DNA from: Flaccisagitta enflata | Lineage: Eukaryota; Chaetognatha; Sagittoidea; Aphragmophora | DNA: 64,000 nucleotides | Assembly: GCA_965153355.1 (NCBI GenBank) | Contig: OZ231127.1 | Location: 80,538,001 to 80,602,000, forward strand | Direction: 5' to 3' | Notes under the pieces: generated by a model | Seen by the model: only the letters and a program-made list of their open reading frames with translations | Databases searched by the model: none | What the model was told of the DNA's origin: nothing | Translations under genes and position numbers: made by a program | In this document: piece after piece, positions 13,870 through 35,306 of the stretch | Layout of the letters: the number at the start of each line of letters is the position of its first letter | Numbering within the stretch: the first letter of the stretch is position 1

Positions 13870-14638
13870 CCATTTACAATATAACAATCTATTGTCAGTT
13901 TTCTTTTGACTCACTTAGTGTGGGATTTTATGTTCACTCAATACCATCAGCTTTTAGAAAAACTAAAGCTTTAGGTTTTTCTTTCAAACAGTAAAAATAC
14001 AGAAGGCCCTCTTTGTACCGCCCTTATTGCTCCCAACGTACTGTACGCAACACACACACAAACAACACACAAGCTGTATGACACAATGCTTACACATAAT
14101 GCGCAACAAACTCCACTCATTCTGAATGCTCTCATTCAGCAGTGGGTTCATTCTCATCCTAACAATTCTGGATATCCATCAAGCATATCACTTTAGGGCC
14201 CACAAGGAGCCCCGCCTTTCCCCTCAAATTTCTTTATTTTATTTTCCAACAATTTGTCGTCTTTTTCCTCGTGTTTGGCGAGAAATCTGCCATCAAGCAT
14301 TCAATGGAAATCTACCATCAAGCGGCGGCCTTCAGAAATTCCATCTAGTGGAAAAGAAGGACAAAGGAAGCGTTCATGAATAAGAATCTAACACCATTTC
14401 TTGACATTGGATGGTTCGCTATAAAAGTAAAGGCTGACGGCCCGTTCCGGTCAACTTTGCTCAGATTTTTTTGCTTCCTTTGTCCTCGAATAACTGCTCA
14501 CTTGCTGAACTGAGTATAGTGGATTCCCGCTAAAACGCATCCGCTACAAGGGCATACCCGCCTATGAGGCATAGAACTTGATGCACCATGTGAGATTTTG
14601 CAGTTATTTCCATATTGGCAATGAGACAGCATCACTGT
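13870..14638. other. no gene recognised
   Basis: Ordinary AT-rich sequence. An 85-codon plus-strand frame at 14126-14383 has no recognisable domain or good splice sites. Confidence 0.4.
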
Positions 14639-14639
14639 A

Positions 14640-15610
14640 ACTATGGCAAAAAAAAAACCAAATAGTTACTTCTTTTGCTCATAAATCCTTTGAAAATTCA
14701 CCCAGTGAGCTGAAATTTTTACTGAAGTTACTTTTTAGTATCATTAAGCATCACCAAAAAAATCAATGACCTGCTCTGAATAGTTTGGGAATTATAGATT
14801 TTTAAAAAGTGCTTGTCAGATGATCAGAAATTTTATGTACACCCATAAGAATTTACAAAGAACGAATAAACAAATCTCAAAAACCCGTACTAATCTAGTC
14901 CGATTTTGATGAAATTTGAAGTGGAGGTAGACCACTATGTCAGCTGGCTGTGGTAAAAATTTTATTACAAAACTCCGATTATTTTGGCAGAAACAGCAAG
15001 TTTTCCTAAACTTTTTTTATGGTTTTAAGAATAAAGTAGATGAAGATGAAACCTGAAATATAAATCAATGCTAAGGCTACAGTTTTTTACCAATCATCAT
15101 GATTTTTTAACTGGTAACTTTTGTACATATGGTCCATCTCCAGTAAATTTTTTGTGAAGATTGAAGCATTTTTAGTTCCCCAAATCGCAATAATATTCTA
15201 ACAGGTAGCAGAATATTTCTTATCCTGAGCAAGCTTACAATCAACCAATATCTACCCCACTAGACTTTATCGGAGTAGAAGCGAATTTTGCCTAGTATTA
15301 GTAAATAGCACCATCAGACTGCAGTTCAAAAATCATAACAAAACTCCCAAAACTCTTTGCACAATGCCAATTTTACTAAATATAGTGCGATTTTTATTCA
15401 GGATAAAAGTTATCTCTGGCAGTCCAAAAAAGAGGGTACTTCAGTAAAAACGTGATAACGGCTAAAATTTTCAAGGGATTTTGATGAAATTTGAACCAAA
15501 GATAGTGCAAATCATGGTCATCATTCACTGTAGATTTTATGCAAATCGGTCAACATCTTCATACGTTTTTGCTCTTTCAAAAGTTGTTTGGTTTTTTTTT
15601 TTGCCATAGT
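14640..15610. mobile_element. 971-bp fold-back element, TA-flanked
   Basis: The two ends are inverted copies: ACTATGGCAAAAAAAAAACC on the left, and on the right GGTTTTTTTTTTGCCATAGT. A TA lies outside each end (14638-14639, 15611-15612). The element at 43516-44473 has the same ACTATGGCAAAA terminus and TA flanks. TA duplication suggests a Tc1/mariner-type non-autonomous element. No transposase frame is present. Confidence 0.75.
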
Positions 15611-15769
15611 TAAGGTATGATTTTGCCCAGTCCCTAGACTGAAGCTCATCTGTATTTTACAGTGCAACGGATCTTTGTTTTTTAACATGTCTTTGGCCTA
15701 CGGCCTATCGCCTATGGCTTTGATAGATTATCGCTCATGTTGACGGTAATTTCTGTCAACGGAAACAGA

Positions 15770-15856
15770 ATCTAGAGGAACTCTCGAACCATCGAATCAG
15801 AGCGTCAATTTTGAAAGGGGAAACCGAAATTGCCAAACTGGAATTCGGAAGGACGA
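15770..15856 (-). CDS. candidate seventh LBP/BPI exon
   Basis: In the expected order and strand, the frame reads RLRFVLPNSSLAISV, very like the VLPNSSLA segment of mammalian BPI that would follow the exon ending at 17237. The acceptor TTTCTGAAG is preceded by a CT microsatellite. However, it would enter with two leftover bases, whereas the upstream exon ends in phase 0, and no good donor precedes a stop. It could be a decayed exon, an indel, or coincidence. Confidence 0.3.
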
Positions 15857-15872
15857 ACCTTAATCGGTCTTC

Positions 15873-15874
<2 letters not shown>

Positions 15875-15943
<69 letters not shown>
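15875..15943. repeat. (GA)n microsatellite
   Basis: About 69 bp of pure GA. On the minus strand it is a CT tract directly before TTTCTGAAG and the candidate seventh LBP/BPI exon. Confidence 0.95.
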
Positions 15944-15946
<3 letters not shown>

Positions 15947-17236
15947 GGAAAAATAGGGTTGCAAAAACAGATGGGGAAAAATTATTACATAGAACAGTTG
16001 ATGGTAAATGCTGACTCTCCCGTTCCATGAGAAAAGATTTACAAACTGAAACGGAAACTCATATGGACCAAAACGCAGGACTCAAACGAACAGGGTGGGT
16101 AACAGTGGACGCTTCTGGGGACATGTTTGGTAAGCACAAGATTCATCAGAGGAAGAAAGATGAATAGGATTCAGTCATGTCCAACATCCAGATGGACAAA
16201 AGAATGGCAAAAGACTGGAAGTTCTTTGGACGTTCTTTGGACGCGTTTGTATGCGCGCGAGATGAGGCGTTCCCTTAACACGAGGATTTATTTTCGAGGG
16301 ACGGCGCGCAGTAGAGGGCGGGGTGGGGGGGGAGGGGGTGGTGGAGGATGAAAAAGGACTTGTTTCAAACAAGGCCTAGCTAGGTAGCCTAATGCGGGTG
16401 GGCAGGGACAATTATAAACAGGTCGCCAAAGGGCAATATGTGGTCAGCGATACCCGTTGCCGTGCTTTGCATGATTGTGAATTAGAGTGAGAGGAAGCAG
16501 GGCAGCGGCCCCGAAGAGATCGCATATTAGAGAGGGTGGTTGGGGGTGGCTGGAAAAGGGCCGTAAAGAGAGTTGCACAGTGGAGGCTAGTGGATGGAAG
16601 TAAAAGGTGGAAGAGGATGTGAAAGGGCGTAGTCTGAAAACGCGGATTTATTTGCGGTGAAGGCCGCGCAGCGCGAAGCAATCGTAAATGCAAACCAACA
16701 CAACGACCAGGATAAATTAAACCGGGATTCCTTTTTATTCCCTCTTAGTCGCCTAAAGGGTCTTTAACCCCCGATTGTTCTTTTATTCCGGGGTTCACCT
16801 ACAAGGTTAGGGCTTTCGTTTCATGGCTGAGTGACAAAACAGGAAAGATTTGACCTTCACAACGGTGATAACTTATGGCAATTATTGATATGACCAGCTC
16901 ACGCGTCTAACGGCTGTTATTTGAATGGCTAAAATAGTTGAAGATATCGAAATATCAATCACGATCTCTCAGACCTGTGTTATTGTTTAACTATTTCTAG
17001 ATGAAGCGCAATTCATGCCTGAATAGTCTCTTTGGTTATAGAAATGAATGATGCTAATCTAAAGTGTAGCTTTAGTTTGAATAGTTTTAGTGGTAGTTGA
17101 CATGACCAATGCTCACTTTTATTACAGGTGCCACAGGTTCGAATTCTTTCATTGGTGATAGACATGACTACTGCTCACCTGGAGTTCAGCTTTTGTTTAA
17201 GTAGTTTCATTGATGATAGACATGACTACTGCTCAC

Positions 17237-26262
<9,026 letters not shown>

Positions 26263-26319
26263 CTGGAGAATGGGGAGAACGGAGAAGGAGGAGGAAACTC
26301 GATGATCAGGAAAAAAGTC

Positions 26320-27780
26320 GAGGTCAGCCTTCAATTTTTGACATATTGGAGAGAAACATGGTTTTCATTTTCTTATGGGAAAGTTTCAGAACTCATAGGG
26401 CTGATTGGGGCTTCCAATTTGGCGCCAAGCAGAATGCTCTACAACAAATATTCTTCGCGTTATGCTTTTTTAAAGATTTCTTAATGAAAAATTCAAAATG
26501 ATTTTTTTTCTCAATTTTTTTATGATTTTGTGTAAGATCAATAAAGGAGCACATTTACATTTGTTTGAGCATGCAATTACAAGATAACATGTTTATGTAC
26601 ATAGCTGCTCATCTGTGAAGGTGTGGTTGAGCATTTTACACTGTGCTTTTAAAATGATTCTGAGTGGAAAATCATATAACTTTGGGTTTTTCTGCAGTTT
26701 TGAGTAGTATTGGGGTGTAATAACATATAACTAGCAAAAATAAAATCATTCACCGAGCGCTTTTTAAGAAATCTTTAAAAAAGAGAAAAATGAAATCTCT
26801 TTTCAATGCGGATTCTATGGATTTGTATTGACCCATTTTTTGATTTTATATTTTTAATCCTTGCAAAATTCTCTTTCATTTGATAGGTCGCACTCTATAT
26901 TTTTATAAAGATTTAAAATTTTCATTTTTTGAGTCACCGTGACAAAAAGTAGTAGTTTTTTAACGGTAGCTCAGAAAATGAAAATTTTATTTCTTTATGT
27001 AACCACATAGTGCGACCTATCAAATGAGAGGAAATTTTGCAAGGATTAATGATATCTTATCAAATAATGAGTCAGTACAAATCCCTAGGATCTGTTTTGA
27101 AAATACACCTGAATGTTTTCCATATTGCAGCTTTCTCAAAAAGCGCTTGGTGAATGATTTCATTTTTGCTTGTTACATGTTATTATAACCCATTACTACT
27201 CAAAACTGCAGAAAAACCTACAGTTAGTAGTAACGAATTATATTCATGGAAATATAAAACGGCGACAACAGCAAAGAACTCAGCAGATTATCAGGTTGAA
27301 TAATTGCATATAGCGCAACATATTGCCCAATACTACTACCTTATAACCCATTACTACTCAAAACTGCAGAAAAACCTACAGTTATATGATTTTCCACTCA
27401 GAATTATTTTAAAAGCACAGTGTTTAGCTCATTTACCTCACTTAAAGCCCATTCTTTTTTTTCTGATTTCTAATGCAATAAATGAAGAAATATTTTGATA
27501 AATATTTAAGCAAGCAAATACATGAAAGTATGTCAGTGAGCAAAGCTGCTCATCTATGTCATAGACTATGAGGGTGTTTTTAAGTATTCTAGCTCATTTG
27601 GCTGATTTAGCTTGCTCTTTTTTTCTGATTTCAAATTGGATAAATAAATAGATATTTTGATTTAAGTATGCAAATACAAGAAAGCATGTTAGTGAGCATA
27701 GCTGGTTGTGTGGTTGAATGATTTTGAATATTTTACCTCATCTGGCTCATTTCTCTGATTTTCAGTGCAATCAATACATA
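26320..27780. repeat. composite inverted-repeat region shared with 43280-45000
   Basis: 26636-26940 pairs in inverted orientation with about 27000-27440, through words such as GATTCTGAGTGGAAAATCAT, TTTTTCTGCAGTTTTGAGTA and ATAGGTCGCACT. One arm carries a duplicated segment at 27190-27375. The flank 26320-26640 (TGGCGCCAAGCAGAATGCTC, CTACAACAAATATTCTTCGC) recurs inverted at 44640-45000. Related GAGCTAAATGAGC words fill 27500-27780. Confidence 0.65.
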
Positions 27781-27856
27781 CAATCGCTCTTAATGTGATA
27801 TAACAAATAAAAAGAATTGCAGTGATTGAAAATAAAAGCTTGGTGATCCTGAATCG

Positions 27857-27929
27857 CGAGTGGTTATTGCATTACGGCTCGTGCCCAACCGTCCGCGACT
27901 GTCGTGCCGTGTATTCGGTCTTGTATTTT
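27857..27929 (+). mobile_element. HINE-like element subtype B, tail fragment
   Basis: GCGAGTGGTTATTGCATTAC, GTGCCCAACCGTCCGCGACT and GTGCCGTGTATTCGGTCTTG match only the tail half of subtype B. A similar tail-only fragment is at 38010-38075. Confidence 0.7.
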
Positions 27930-28028
27930 TTCTGAGCGCCCAAACTCTTGCGAGAATCAGTTAGACATCCTGACGTATTAGCACGAATAGCCCTAGAAGC
28001 TCGGTCGCCAACTTAGCTACCAGGTAGC

Positions 28029-28836
28029 CAGCCCTGATCTTAGTGATTTTTCTGAGCGGGCCAGTCGGGCACGCTTCCATCAAATTTAGCGGGCCCAACT
28101 GAAAAACAGCGGGCCCGACAAATTTACTGTCAAAAGAAAGAAAGAAAGACAGAATGAGAGAAAGATAGAAAGAAAGGAAAAAAGAAAAAGAGAAAAAAAG
28201 ATAGAAAAACAGAGAGGAAAGAAGGAAAGGGTAAGAAAAGAAAGACAGAAAGGAAGAAAGAAAAAGAAAGGAAAACAGAAAGGAAGGAAGGAAAGAAAGA
28301 AAGAAAGAAAGAAAGAAAGAAAAGAAAAAAACAGTTGCTCAAAGGGTAAATGTGTTCTGCGGAACCTGACCTGAAGGGCCTGATTTGAAGCCCAAAAGGT
28401 CTGATGGGGAGGGGGATAAACATACAAACGGAGTGACAAATAAGTATGGAAGTCCTCCTGTGTTCAAAAGGAGTCTGTCCCTTGTAGGGTTGCTAACAAA
28501 AAAAATTTGATGTTTCTAGTAAAGAAAGAAAAAAAAGAAAAAAGAAATAGGAGGAAAGAATGAAAGAAACATACAAATAAAGAAAGAAACAAAAAAAAAG
28601 AGAGAAAAGAAAAGAGAGAGAAAGAAAGTGAGAAAGAAAGAAAGAAAGAAAGAAACAGAAAAAAGAGAAGGAAATATAAATGAAACAAAAAAAAATCAAT
28701 ATACCACTTCAGCATTAATAAAAAATGATGAGCCAAACATGAGCGGGCCCGTTGGGCCCGCAGTTAGAAAAACATGCGGGCCTGACAGCAAAGATGCGGG
28801 CCTCGGGCCCGCGGGCCCGCTCTAAAATCAGGGCTG
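28029..28836. mobile_element. 808-bp hAT-like non-autonomous element with 8-bp TSD
   Basis: Inverted termini CAGCCCTGATCTTAG and CTAAAATCAGGGCTG, each followed inward by GCGGGCC-rich sequence. Exactly CAGGTAGC flanks both sides (28021-28028 and 28837-28844), a clean 8-bp target duplication typical of hAT elements. The interior is a GAAA-rich, purine-biased filler without a transposase frame. The surrounding sequence repeats TAGCTACC words up to 29030. Confidence 0.85.
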
Positions 28837-29103
28837 CAGGTAGCTAAATTTTGCTACATCAGAGAGGCGTTTAGCTACCAAAAATGTCATTTAGCTACCA
28901 GCTACTAACTTAGCTTCTTTCAATAAGTTCAATTAGATACTATGGCTTCCTTTTAGCTACATGGTTTTTAGCAACTTCACTGGTTTCAAATGACAAATTT
29001 AGATAGTTTTATTGATATCAACTAGCTACTTGTGCAAAAATTGAGATACTTGAAACACAAATTGACAAAAAAAAAAAAAAAAAAAAAAGAAAAAAACGTC
29101 CTA

Positions 29104-29206
<103 letters not shown>

Positions 29207-29341
29207 CTTTTCTCTCTGTCTTTTTCTTTTTGTTTGTCTCTTTCTGTTTCTATCTGTCTGTTTTTATCTGTTCGTTTCTATCTGTCTCTCTGCCTTTTTG
29301 TCTCATTCTTCTGTCTTTCTCTCTGATTAAGCTTTAAGTTA

Positions 29342-29512
29342 ACAAGGCCAGATACACGGCTAACGAAGTCGCGTGCGGGTGGGCAGGGGCTATATTTGAG
29401 GTCACTAGACCATTTGGGCAGGAGCAGTGAAGTCAGAGAATAAAATCATAAAAAAAGTAAAACATGACCGACCGACCGACCAACCGACGGACAAAGCGAG
29501 TTATAAAATTAG
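29342..29512 (-). mobile_element. HINE-like element subtype A, hairpin lost
   Basis: ACAAGGCCAGATACACGGCT, AGTCGCGTGCGGGTGGGCAG, TTTGGGCAGGAGCAGTGAAG and an (ACCGACCG) core. It ends GTTATAAAATTAG where the hairpin would be. Confidence 0.8.
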
Positions 29513-30479
29513 AAATATAAAAAGCAGAAAGTTATTCTCTGTGACTTGTTCCATGTTGCTTGACTGTCTGATCTTTGTATCAGTGATTGCCAAATCATCT
29601 TTTTACATATTCAAATGATGTATTATTGATTTTTTCAACAGAACAGGATTTAGATACTTATTTAAACAATAACACCAAAAACCTATCTACTTTTTAAATA
29701 TCCAGAAAGAGTCAGACAGCTACTTGGACCCCTGGGATGTTGGCGACCAAGTCTAGAAGCTCTTCAACCCCGCGGCCACGGACGGTATACGCGCTTCACG
29801 GTCTCGGCCAAGAAGAGATAATTTTCCTGCGAGAATCTCAACCAATAGGTGGTTTGAACATAAAAAAAAGTCCTTTTTGATATCTTTCCATTCACAGTCT
29901 TGGGTCTGATTAAAATCTATCTAAAATCCAGAAGGAAATAAGCAGCTCGACCATATCGATAATATTTTGTCATCGACTCACACAATTTTTTTTTGCTCAG
30001 TGCTAGGAATTTTATTCAGTAATCTTTCTTGAAAAGCGTACAAAATTTGAATGAGCTGCAATATGCAAATGAGGGTATATTCCTGCACACTTGAGTGTCG
30101 AAGCTACACACAAACACGTAATAACGCCAGTGCTTTCAAGAAGTAGTAACATTATCATTGATATACAACATGCACATATGGGACATAATATGGTGAGAAA
30201 AACCCGAAAGAGTACATGTTAGACGACGATGAAAAGAGGGGAAAAAGGGAAAGGAGAGTCACTCAATGCTAACAAATTCAGGCTTATGTGTATCAAGATA
30301 AGAAGAAAGACGAGGCAGCCGCAGTTGAGTCGTCACTGCCGTCACTAAAAAGACATTCTATGAATATCATTGACCGGTTTTGCGACCTAATGTCTTTTTT
30401 TCTCTATCTCTCTTTCTTTCCTCTCTCTGTCTCTTTTATCTTCGGCAGTTGTCATGGATATTTCAACGCGTTCTTTTGC

Positions 30480-30969
<490 letters not shown>

Positions 30970-30990
30970 CTCCCTCCCACTCCCACTGAC

Positions 30991-32779
30991 CTTTTGTGAC
31001 ATGTTGAGGTCGAGTCCTGGTTGTTTGTTTTCTTCCATGGCTTTTTGTAGTCCTCGACATTCAGAGAAGATGGTCAACGCCATCAAGAGGATGGAGCGAC
31101 CAACGTGTTGGTCCATCAAAGCCAACATTGACAACCACAACAAACGGATCGTGAATGTCAACAAACAAACCAACACAAACGCGAAAAAACGCCTGGATGT
31201 AGAAGATAGGGGGGGGGGGGCGAAATGTTTCATGAATAAGTAAAAGGTGACAATTTCTTTTTTTCTTGTGTGCGAATATTTTTACAGATTCATTCGGGAC
31301 AAGCTTACGGTGGGGTTCGTGGAATAACAGCCTAAACTGGAGGAAGGTATTTAGGTGCCTTTATTTCATTTGACAAACTTTATATTTGAAATATATGTTG
31401 TTCTTTTGATGCTTTTGTTCCTGAGTTTTTTGGTTGCTATGGAAACCAAAATTATTTTTTTGAACATTTATATCAGCTAGAATATTGATATTTTGACAAA
31501 TATTATCAGGGAACATTGCCCAGAATTAAATTTGCTACAACTTTCCCACAGTATGTCCTGTAAGAATATTGCTCGTTTAGCCGTTGCTAGGGAGCATCAT
31601 TTAGTGGTTGCTAGGTGTGATGCCCCCTAGCAGAGCAATATTCTTACAGAACATACTGTGGGAAAGTTGTAGCAAATTTAATTTTGAGCAATGTTCCAAG
31701 ATAATATTTCTCAAAATATTAATATTTTAGTGGTTATAAATGTTTGAAAAAATAATGGTTTCTATAGCAACCGAAAAACTCAGGGACAAAAGCATTGAGT
31801 GAACAATTTTTATTTCAAATATCAAGTTTGTCAAATAAAATTAAGACACTTAAATACCTTCCTCCAGTTTAGGCTGTTATTCCACGAACCCCACTGTACC
31901 TTTAGAAAAAAACTGCTGATAATGATCGCTATTTGTTCTACGTTAAATGTAACAAACGTAGCGGGTTTTTACCCTCTGAACAACTGAATTTGAATGGCAG
32001 TGAGCAAAATGTGTATAATTGTAGCAGTGAGAATCCACAATCACTCGTAGAAATACTATACTGTTCTCACTTCTTGGCAAATCCTTTGTATTTCACTAAA
32101 AATTGGGTTGTATTAAATCGAGACTAATCTTCAATTAAAGAAATTCTTTTTTTCTTAATTTCTAATTTTAAAATCAGACAAGGAAGACACGCAGAATAAT
32201 AAATAAACTATAATTGGAAAAAGATCGTTAAGCGTTCGGATCTTTCATACACTGACAAGATCAAAATCAATTACCTTGGAGTCACTTTTAACTTCACTTT
32301 CGGTTTCCGATACAAAAACTTGGTTAATTTGTTGTTCCAGCTTATGAGAATTCTCGAAAAGGCAGAAAATTGAGTTGAAAAGTTGAGAAATTCGGTTGAT
32401 TGACCTCCAAGACGACGACGATGAGGACGATGAGGAGGAGGATGAGATTGATGAGGATGAGGAGGTTGAGCAGATGCTAAATTGAATTTCAAAGAACTGG
32501 AGATAGATTTACCAAAGGTTGTAGAGGTCAAGTTCACATCTTTATTTCTCTCGATGACATCATTCTCATCTTCATTAACAAATTCTTCATTATCCTCTTC
32601 ACCACCATCATCACCGCAAAGTAGTCGTCCTTTTTCTTCGTCGCCATCGTCTTTTTCTTCGTCGTCATCTTCGTCGTCGTCGTGGTCGTCGTCTACTTCG
32701 TCGTCGTCGTCGTCTACTTCGTCGTCGTCGTCGTTGTGGTAGTGAATGTTGTTACTTATTCTGTGAGTGGAGCCATTAT
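30991..32779 (-). CDS. unrecognised membrane protein: acidic exon plus two-TM exon
   Basis: Exon 1 (32779-32275) has acceptor TTTGCATCGCAG and donor AAG/GTAATT. It encodes an Asp/Glu tract of about 50 residues, then SSLKFNLASAQPP, a His/Pro-rich stretch and KLTKFLYRKPKVKLKVTPR. Exon 2 (31192-30991), with acceptor CTACATCCAG and donor AAAAG/GTCAGT, joins in phase and encodes two hydrophobic segments, FFAFVLVCLLTFTI and LLWLSMLALM, then GRSILLMALTIFS and ECRGLQKAMEEN. The order basic segment, TM, RLLW and GRS loosely recalls the N-terminus of DC-STAMP-domain proteins, but their GP..N motif is absent, so I do not assign a family. The intron contains a TA-flanked fold-back element. Confidence 0.5.
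31308..31896. mobile_element. 589-bp TA-flanked fold-back MITE
   Basis: Nearly the whole element is two inverted arms: left CGGTGGGGTTCGTGGAATAA, right TTATTCCACGAACCCCACTG, continuing through CAGCCTAAACTGGAGGAAGG to a short centre near 31600 (GCCGTTGCTAGG/GGTTGCTAGG). TA lies outside both ends (31306-31307, 31897-31898), as in Tc1/mariner-type elements. No coding capacity. Confidence 0.88.
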
Positions 32780-32829
32780 CTGCGATGCAAACAAACAAAA
32801 ACGCGCCGGAAAAACAATTTTTCGTTGTT

Positions 32830-34592
32830 TGTTCAAGGACTCAAAGAAGGGAAGGCCCAGACCGGAGAAAGTCTACAGAAAATGATGACCATTTGTTCAG
32901 GGTACATTCACATTGGAACTCATAGAAGGGAAGGCCCAGACTGGGGAAAGTCCACAGAAAATGATGACCATTTGTTCAGGGTACATTCACATTGGAACTC
33001 AAAGAAGGGGAGGCCCAGACCGGGGAAAGTCTACAAAAAATAATGACCATTTGTTCAGGGTACATTCACAGTGGAACTCATAGAAGGGAAGGCCCAGACC
33101 GGGGAAAGTCTACAGAAAATGATGACCATTTGTTCAGGGTACATTCACATTGGAACTCAAAGAAGGGGAGGCCCAGACCGGGGAAAGTCTACAGAAAATG
33201 ATGACCATTTGTTCAGGGTACATTCACATTGGAACTCATAGAAGGGAAGGCCCAGACTGGGGAAAGTCCACAGAAAATGATGACCATTTGTTCAGGGTAC
33301 ATTCACATTGGAACTCAAAGAAGGGGAGGCCCAGACTGGGGAAAGTCTACAAAAAATAATGACCATTTGTTCAGGGTACATTCACAGTGGAACTCATAGA
33401 AGGGAAGGCCCAGACCGGGGAAAGTCTACAGAAAATGATGACCATTTGTTCAGGGTACATTCACAGTGGAACTCATAGAAGGGAAGGCCCAGACCGGGGA
33501 AAGTCTACAGAAAATGATGACCATTTGTTCAGGGTACATTCACATTGGAAGTCATAGAAGGAAAGGCCCAGACTGGAGAAAGTTTACAGAGAATGATGAC
33601 CGTTTGTTGAGGGTACATTCACAGTGGGACTCAAAGAGGGGAGGCCTAGACCGGGGAAAGTCCACAGAAATTGATGACTGTTTGTTGAGGGTACATTCAC
33701 AGTGGGACTCAAAGAGGGGAGGCCCAGACCAAGGAAAGTTTAAGGAAAAAGATGACCGTTTGTTGAGGGTACATTCATAGTGGGACTCAAAGAAGGGAAG
33801 ACCCAGACCAGGGAAAGTCCACAGAAAATGATGACCGTTTGTTGAGGGTACATTCACAATTGGGCTAAAGGAGGGGAGGCACAGACCGGGGAAAGTCTAC
33901 AGAAAATGATGGCTGTTTGTTGAGGGTGCAGTCACAATGAGGCTAAGGGAGGGGATGCCCAGACCGGGGAAAGTCTACAGTAAATGATGACCGTTTGTTA
34001 AGAGTACATTCACAATGTGGCTAAAGGAGGGGAGGCCCAGACCGGGGAAAGTCTACAGTAAATGATGACCGTTTGTTGAGAGTACATTCACAGTGGGACT
34101 CAAAGAAGGGGAGGCCCAGACCGGAGAAAGTGTACAGAAAATGATGACCATTTGTTGAGGGTACATGCACAGTGGGACTCAAAGAAGGGGAGGCCCAGAC
34201 CGGGGAAAGTGTAGAGAAAATGATGAAAGTTTGTTGAGGGTACATTCACAGTGGGGCTTAAAGAAGGGGAGGCCCAGACCGGGGAAAGTCTACAGAAAAT
34301 GATGACTGTTTGTTCAAGGTACATTCACAGTGGAACTCAAAGTGGGGAGGCCCAGATCGGGGAAAGTGTACAGAAAATGATGTCTGTTTGTTGAGGGTAC
34401 ATTCATAGTGGAACTCCAAGAGGGGAGGCCCAGACCAGCGAAAGTCTAAGGAAAATGATAACCGTTTGTTTAGGGTGCATTCACAGTAGAGCTTAAAGAG
34501 GGGAGGCCCAGACCGAGGAAAGTCTACAGAAAATAATGACCGTTTGATTAGGGTACATTCACCGTGGGACAACAATAAAGGGTGCATTCACA
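32830..34592. repeat. 79-bp minisatellite, about 22 copies
   Basis: Unit: GAAGGGGAGGCCCAGACCGG, GGAAAGTCTACAGAAAATGA, TGACCATTTGTTCAGGGTAC, ATTCACATTGGAACTCAAA. GGTACATTCA recurs every 79 bp at the left end. Copies on the left (32830-33560) are nearly identical and alternate in two variants; those on the right are more diverged. The unit is 1 modulo 3, so frames cycle every three copies, which explains the roughly 70-100 codon open frames on both strands. Confidence 0.93.
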
Positions 34593-34599
34593 GTAGCGG

Positions 34600-35300
34600 T
34601 GACAGTTCTTCAAACAGTTGGGATGGGTTTAGGATTCTATGTATCATACTTTCATTGCATTTGCCACATGGTCAGCGTGTGGGTAGATGATCATTAAAAG
34701 TAAAAGAGCGTGTGCGTGTATGGGTGCGTATGCGTGCGAATGTGCCTAGATGGGGGATACCTCACCATTACCTCCGTATACCCCCAATCCCCTCTTCCCT
34801 TCGATTATTCATCTTACCATTTTTCGCGACGAGTCTTTGGTATTTACAAGTTTCCATTTTTCTCCCCTTTTCCTTTTCTTTTCTTTTTTTTTTCCTTTTA
34901 TTTTTTGGTCTTATTGCGGACTGAGTTGTATTTAGTTCTGGTTGTCAAATATCATCATGAAGGACATTGGTTGATTGAAAAGGATGTCCTGAGATGCCGA
35001 TGCCAAGGCGTAAAAGACAAGGTCATGTTTGCCTATTTTTTTTTTTTTTTTTTTGGTGAAAAGGATGTGTTGGGTAAACTTTATCTACATTGGCAATAAC
35101 GAAAATCTGCCTTTAAAAGAATTGGTTGAACCCTTGATATCCGTTATTGTGAGGTTCAACTTTACTTGCAAGTGGCGAAATTAACACATGCTGAAATGTA
35201 CCAGCACCAGTAAAGGATCGACCAACCGACGGACGGCTAAACCAACGTATACGTACATGGACGTGGACAGAAAATCGCGGACAAGAACGATTGCATTTAT
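34600..35300. other. no gene recognised
   Basis: Mixed sequence with T-runs (34880-34910, 35037-35056); no convincing exon or element. Confidence 0.45.
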
Positions 35301-35306
35301 AAAAGA

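Noticed and set aside
29700-29830. Possible minus-strand exon ENYLFLAETVKRVY after TTCTCGCAG
   Set aside because: Stop soon after and only a weak donor (GTATAC); not enough to claim, though it lies downstream of the two-TM exon.
32825-34587. Series of 70-110 codon frames on both strands
   Set aside because: Frame-cycling by-products of the 79-bp unit; repeated peptides have no start or splice support.
32830-34592. CRISPR-like array
   Set aside because: Contiguous 79-bp tandem units without unique spacers, in a eukaryotic context: a minisatellite.
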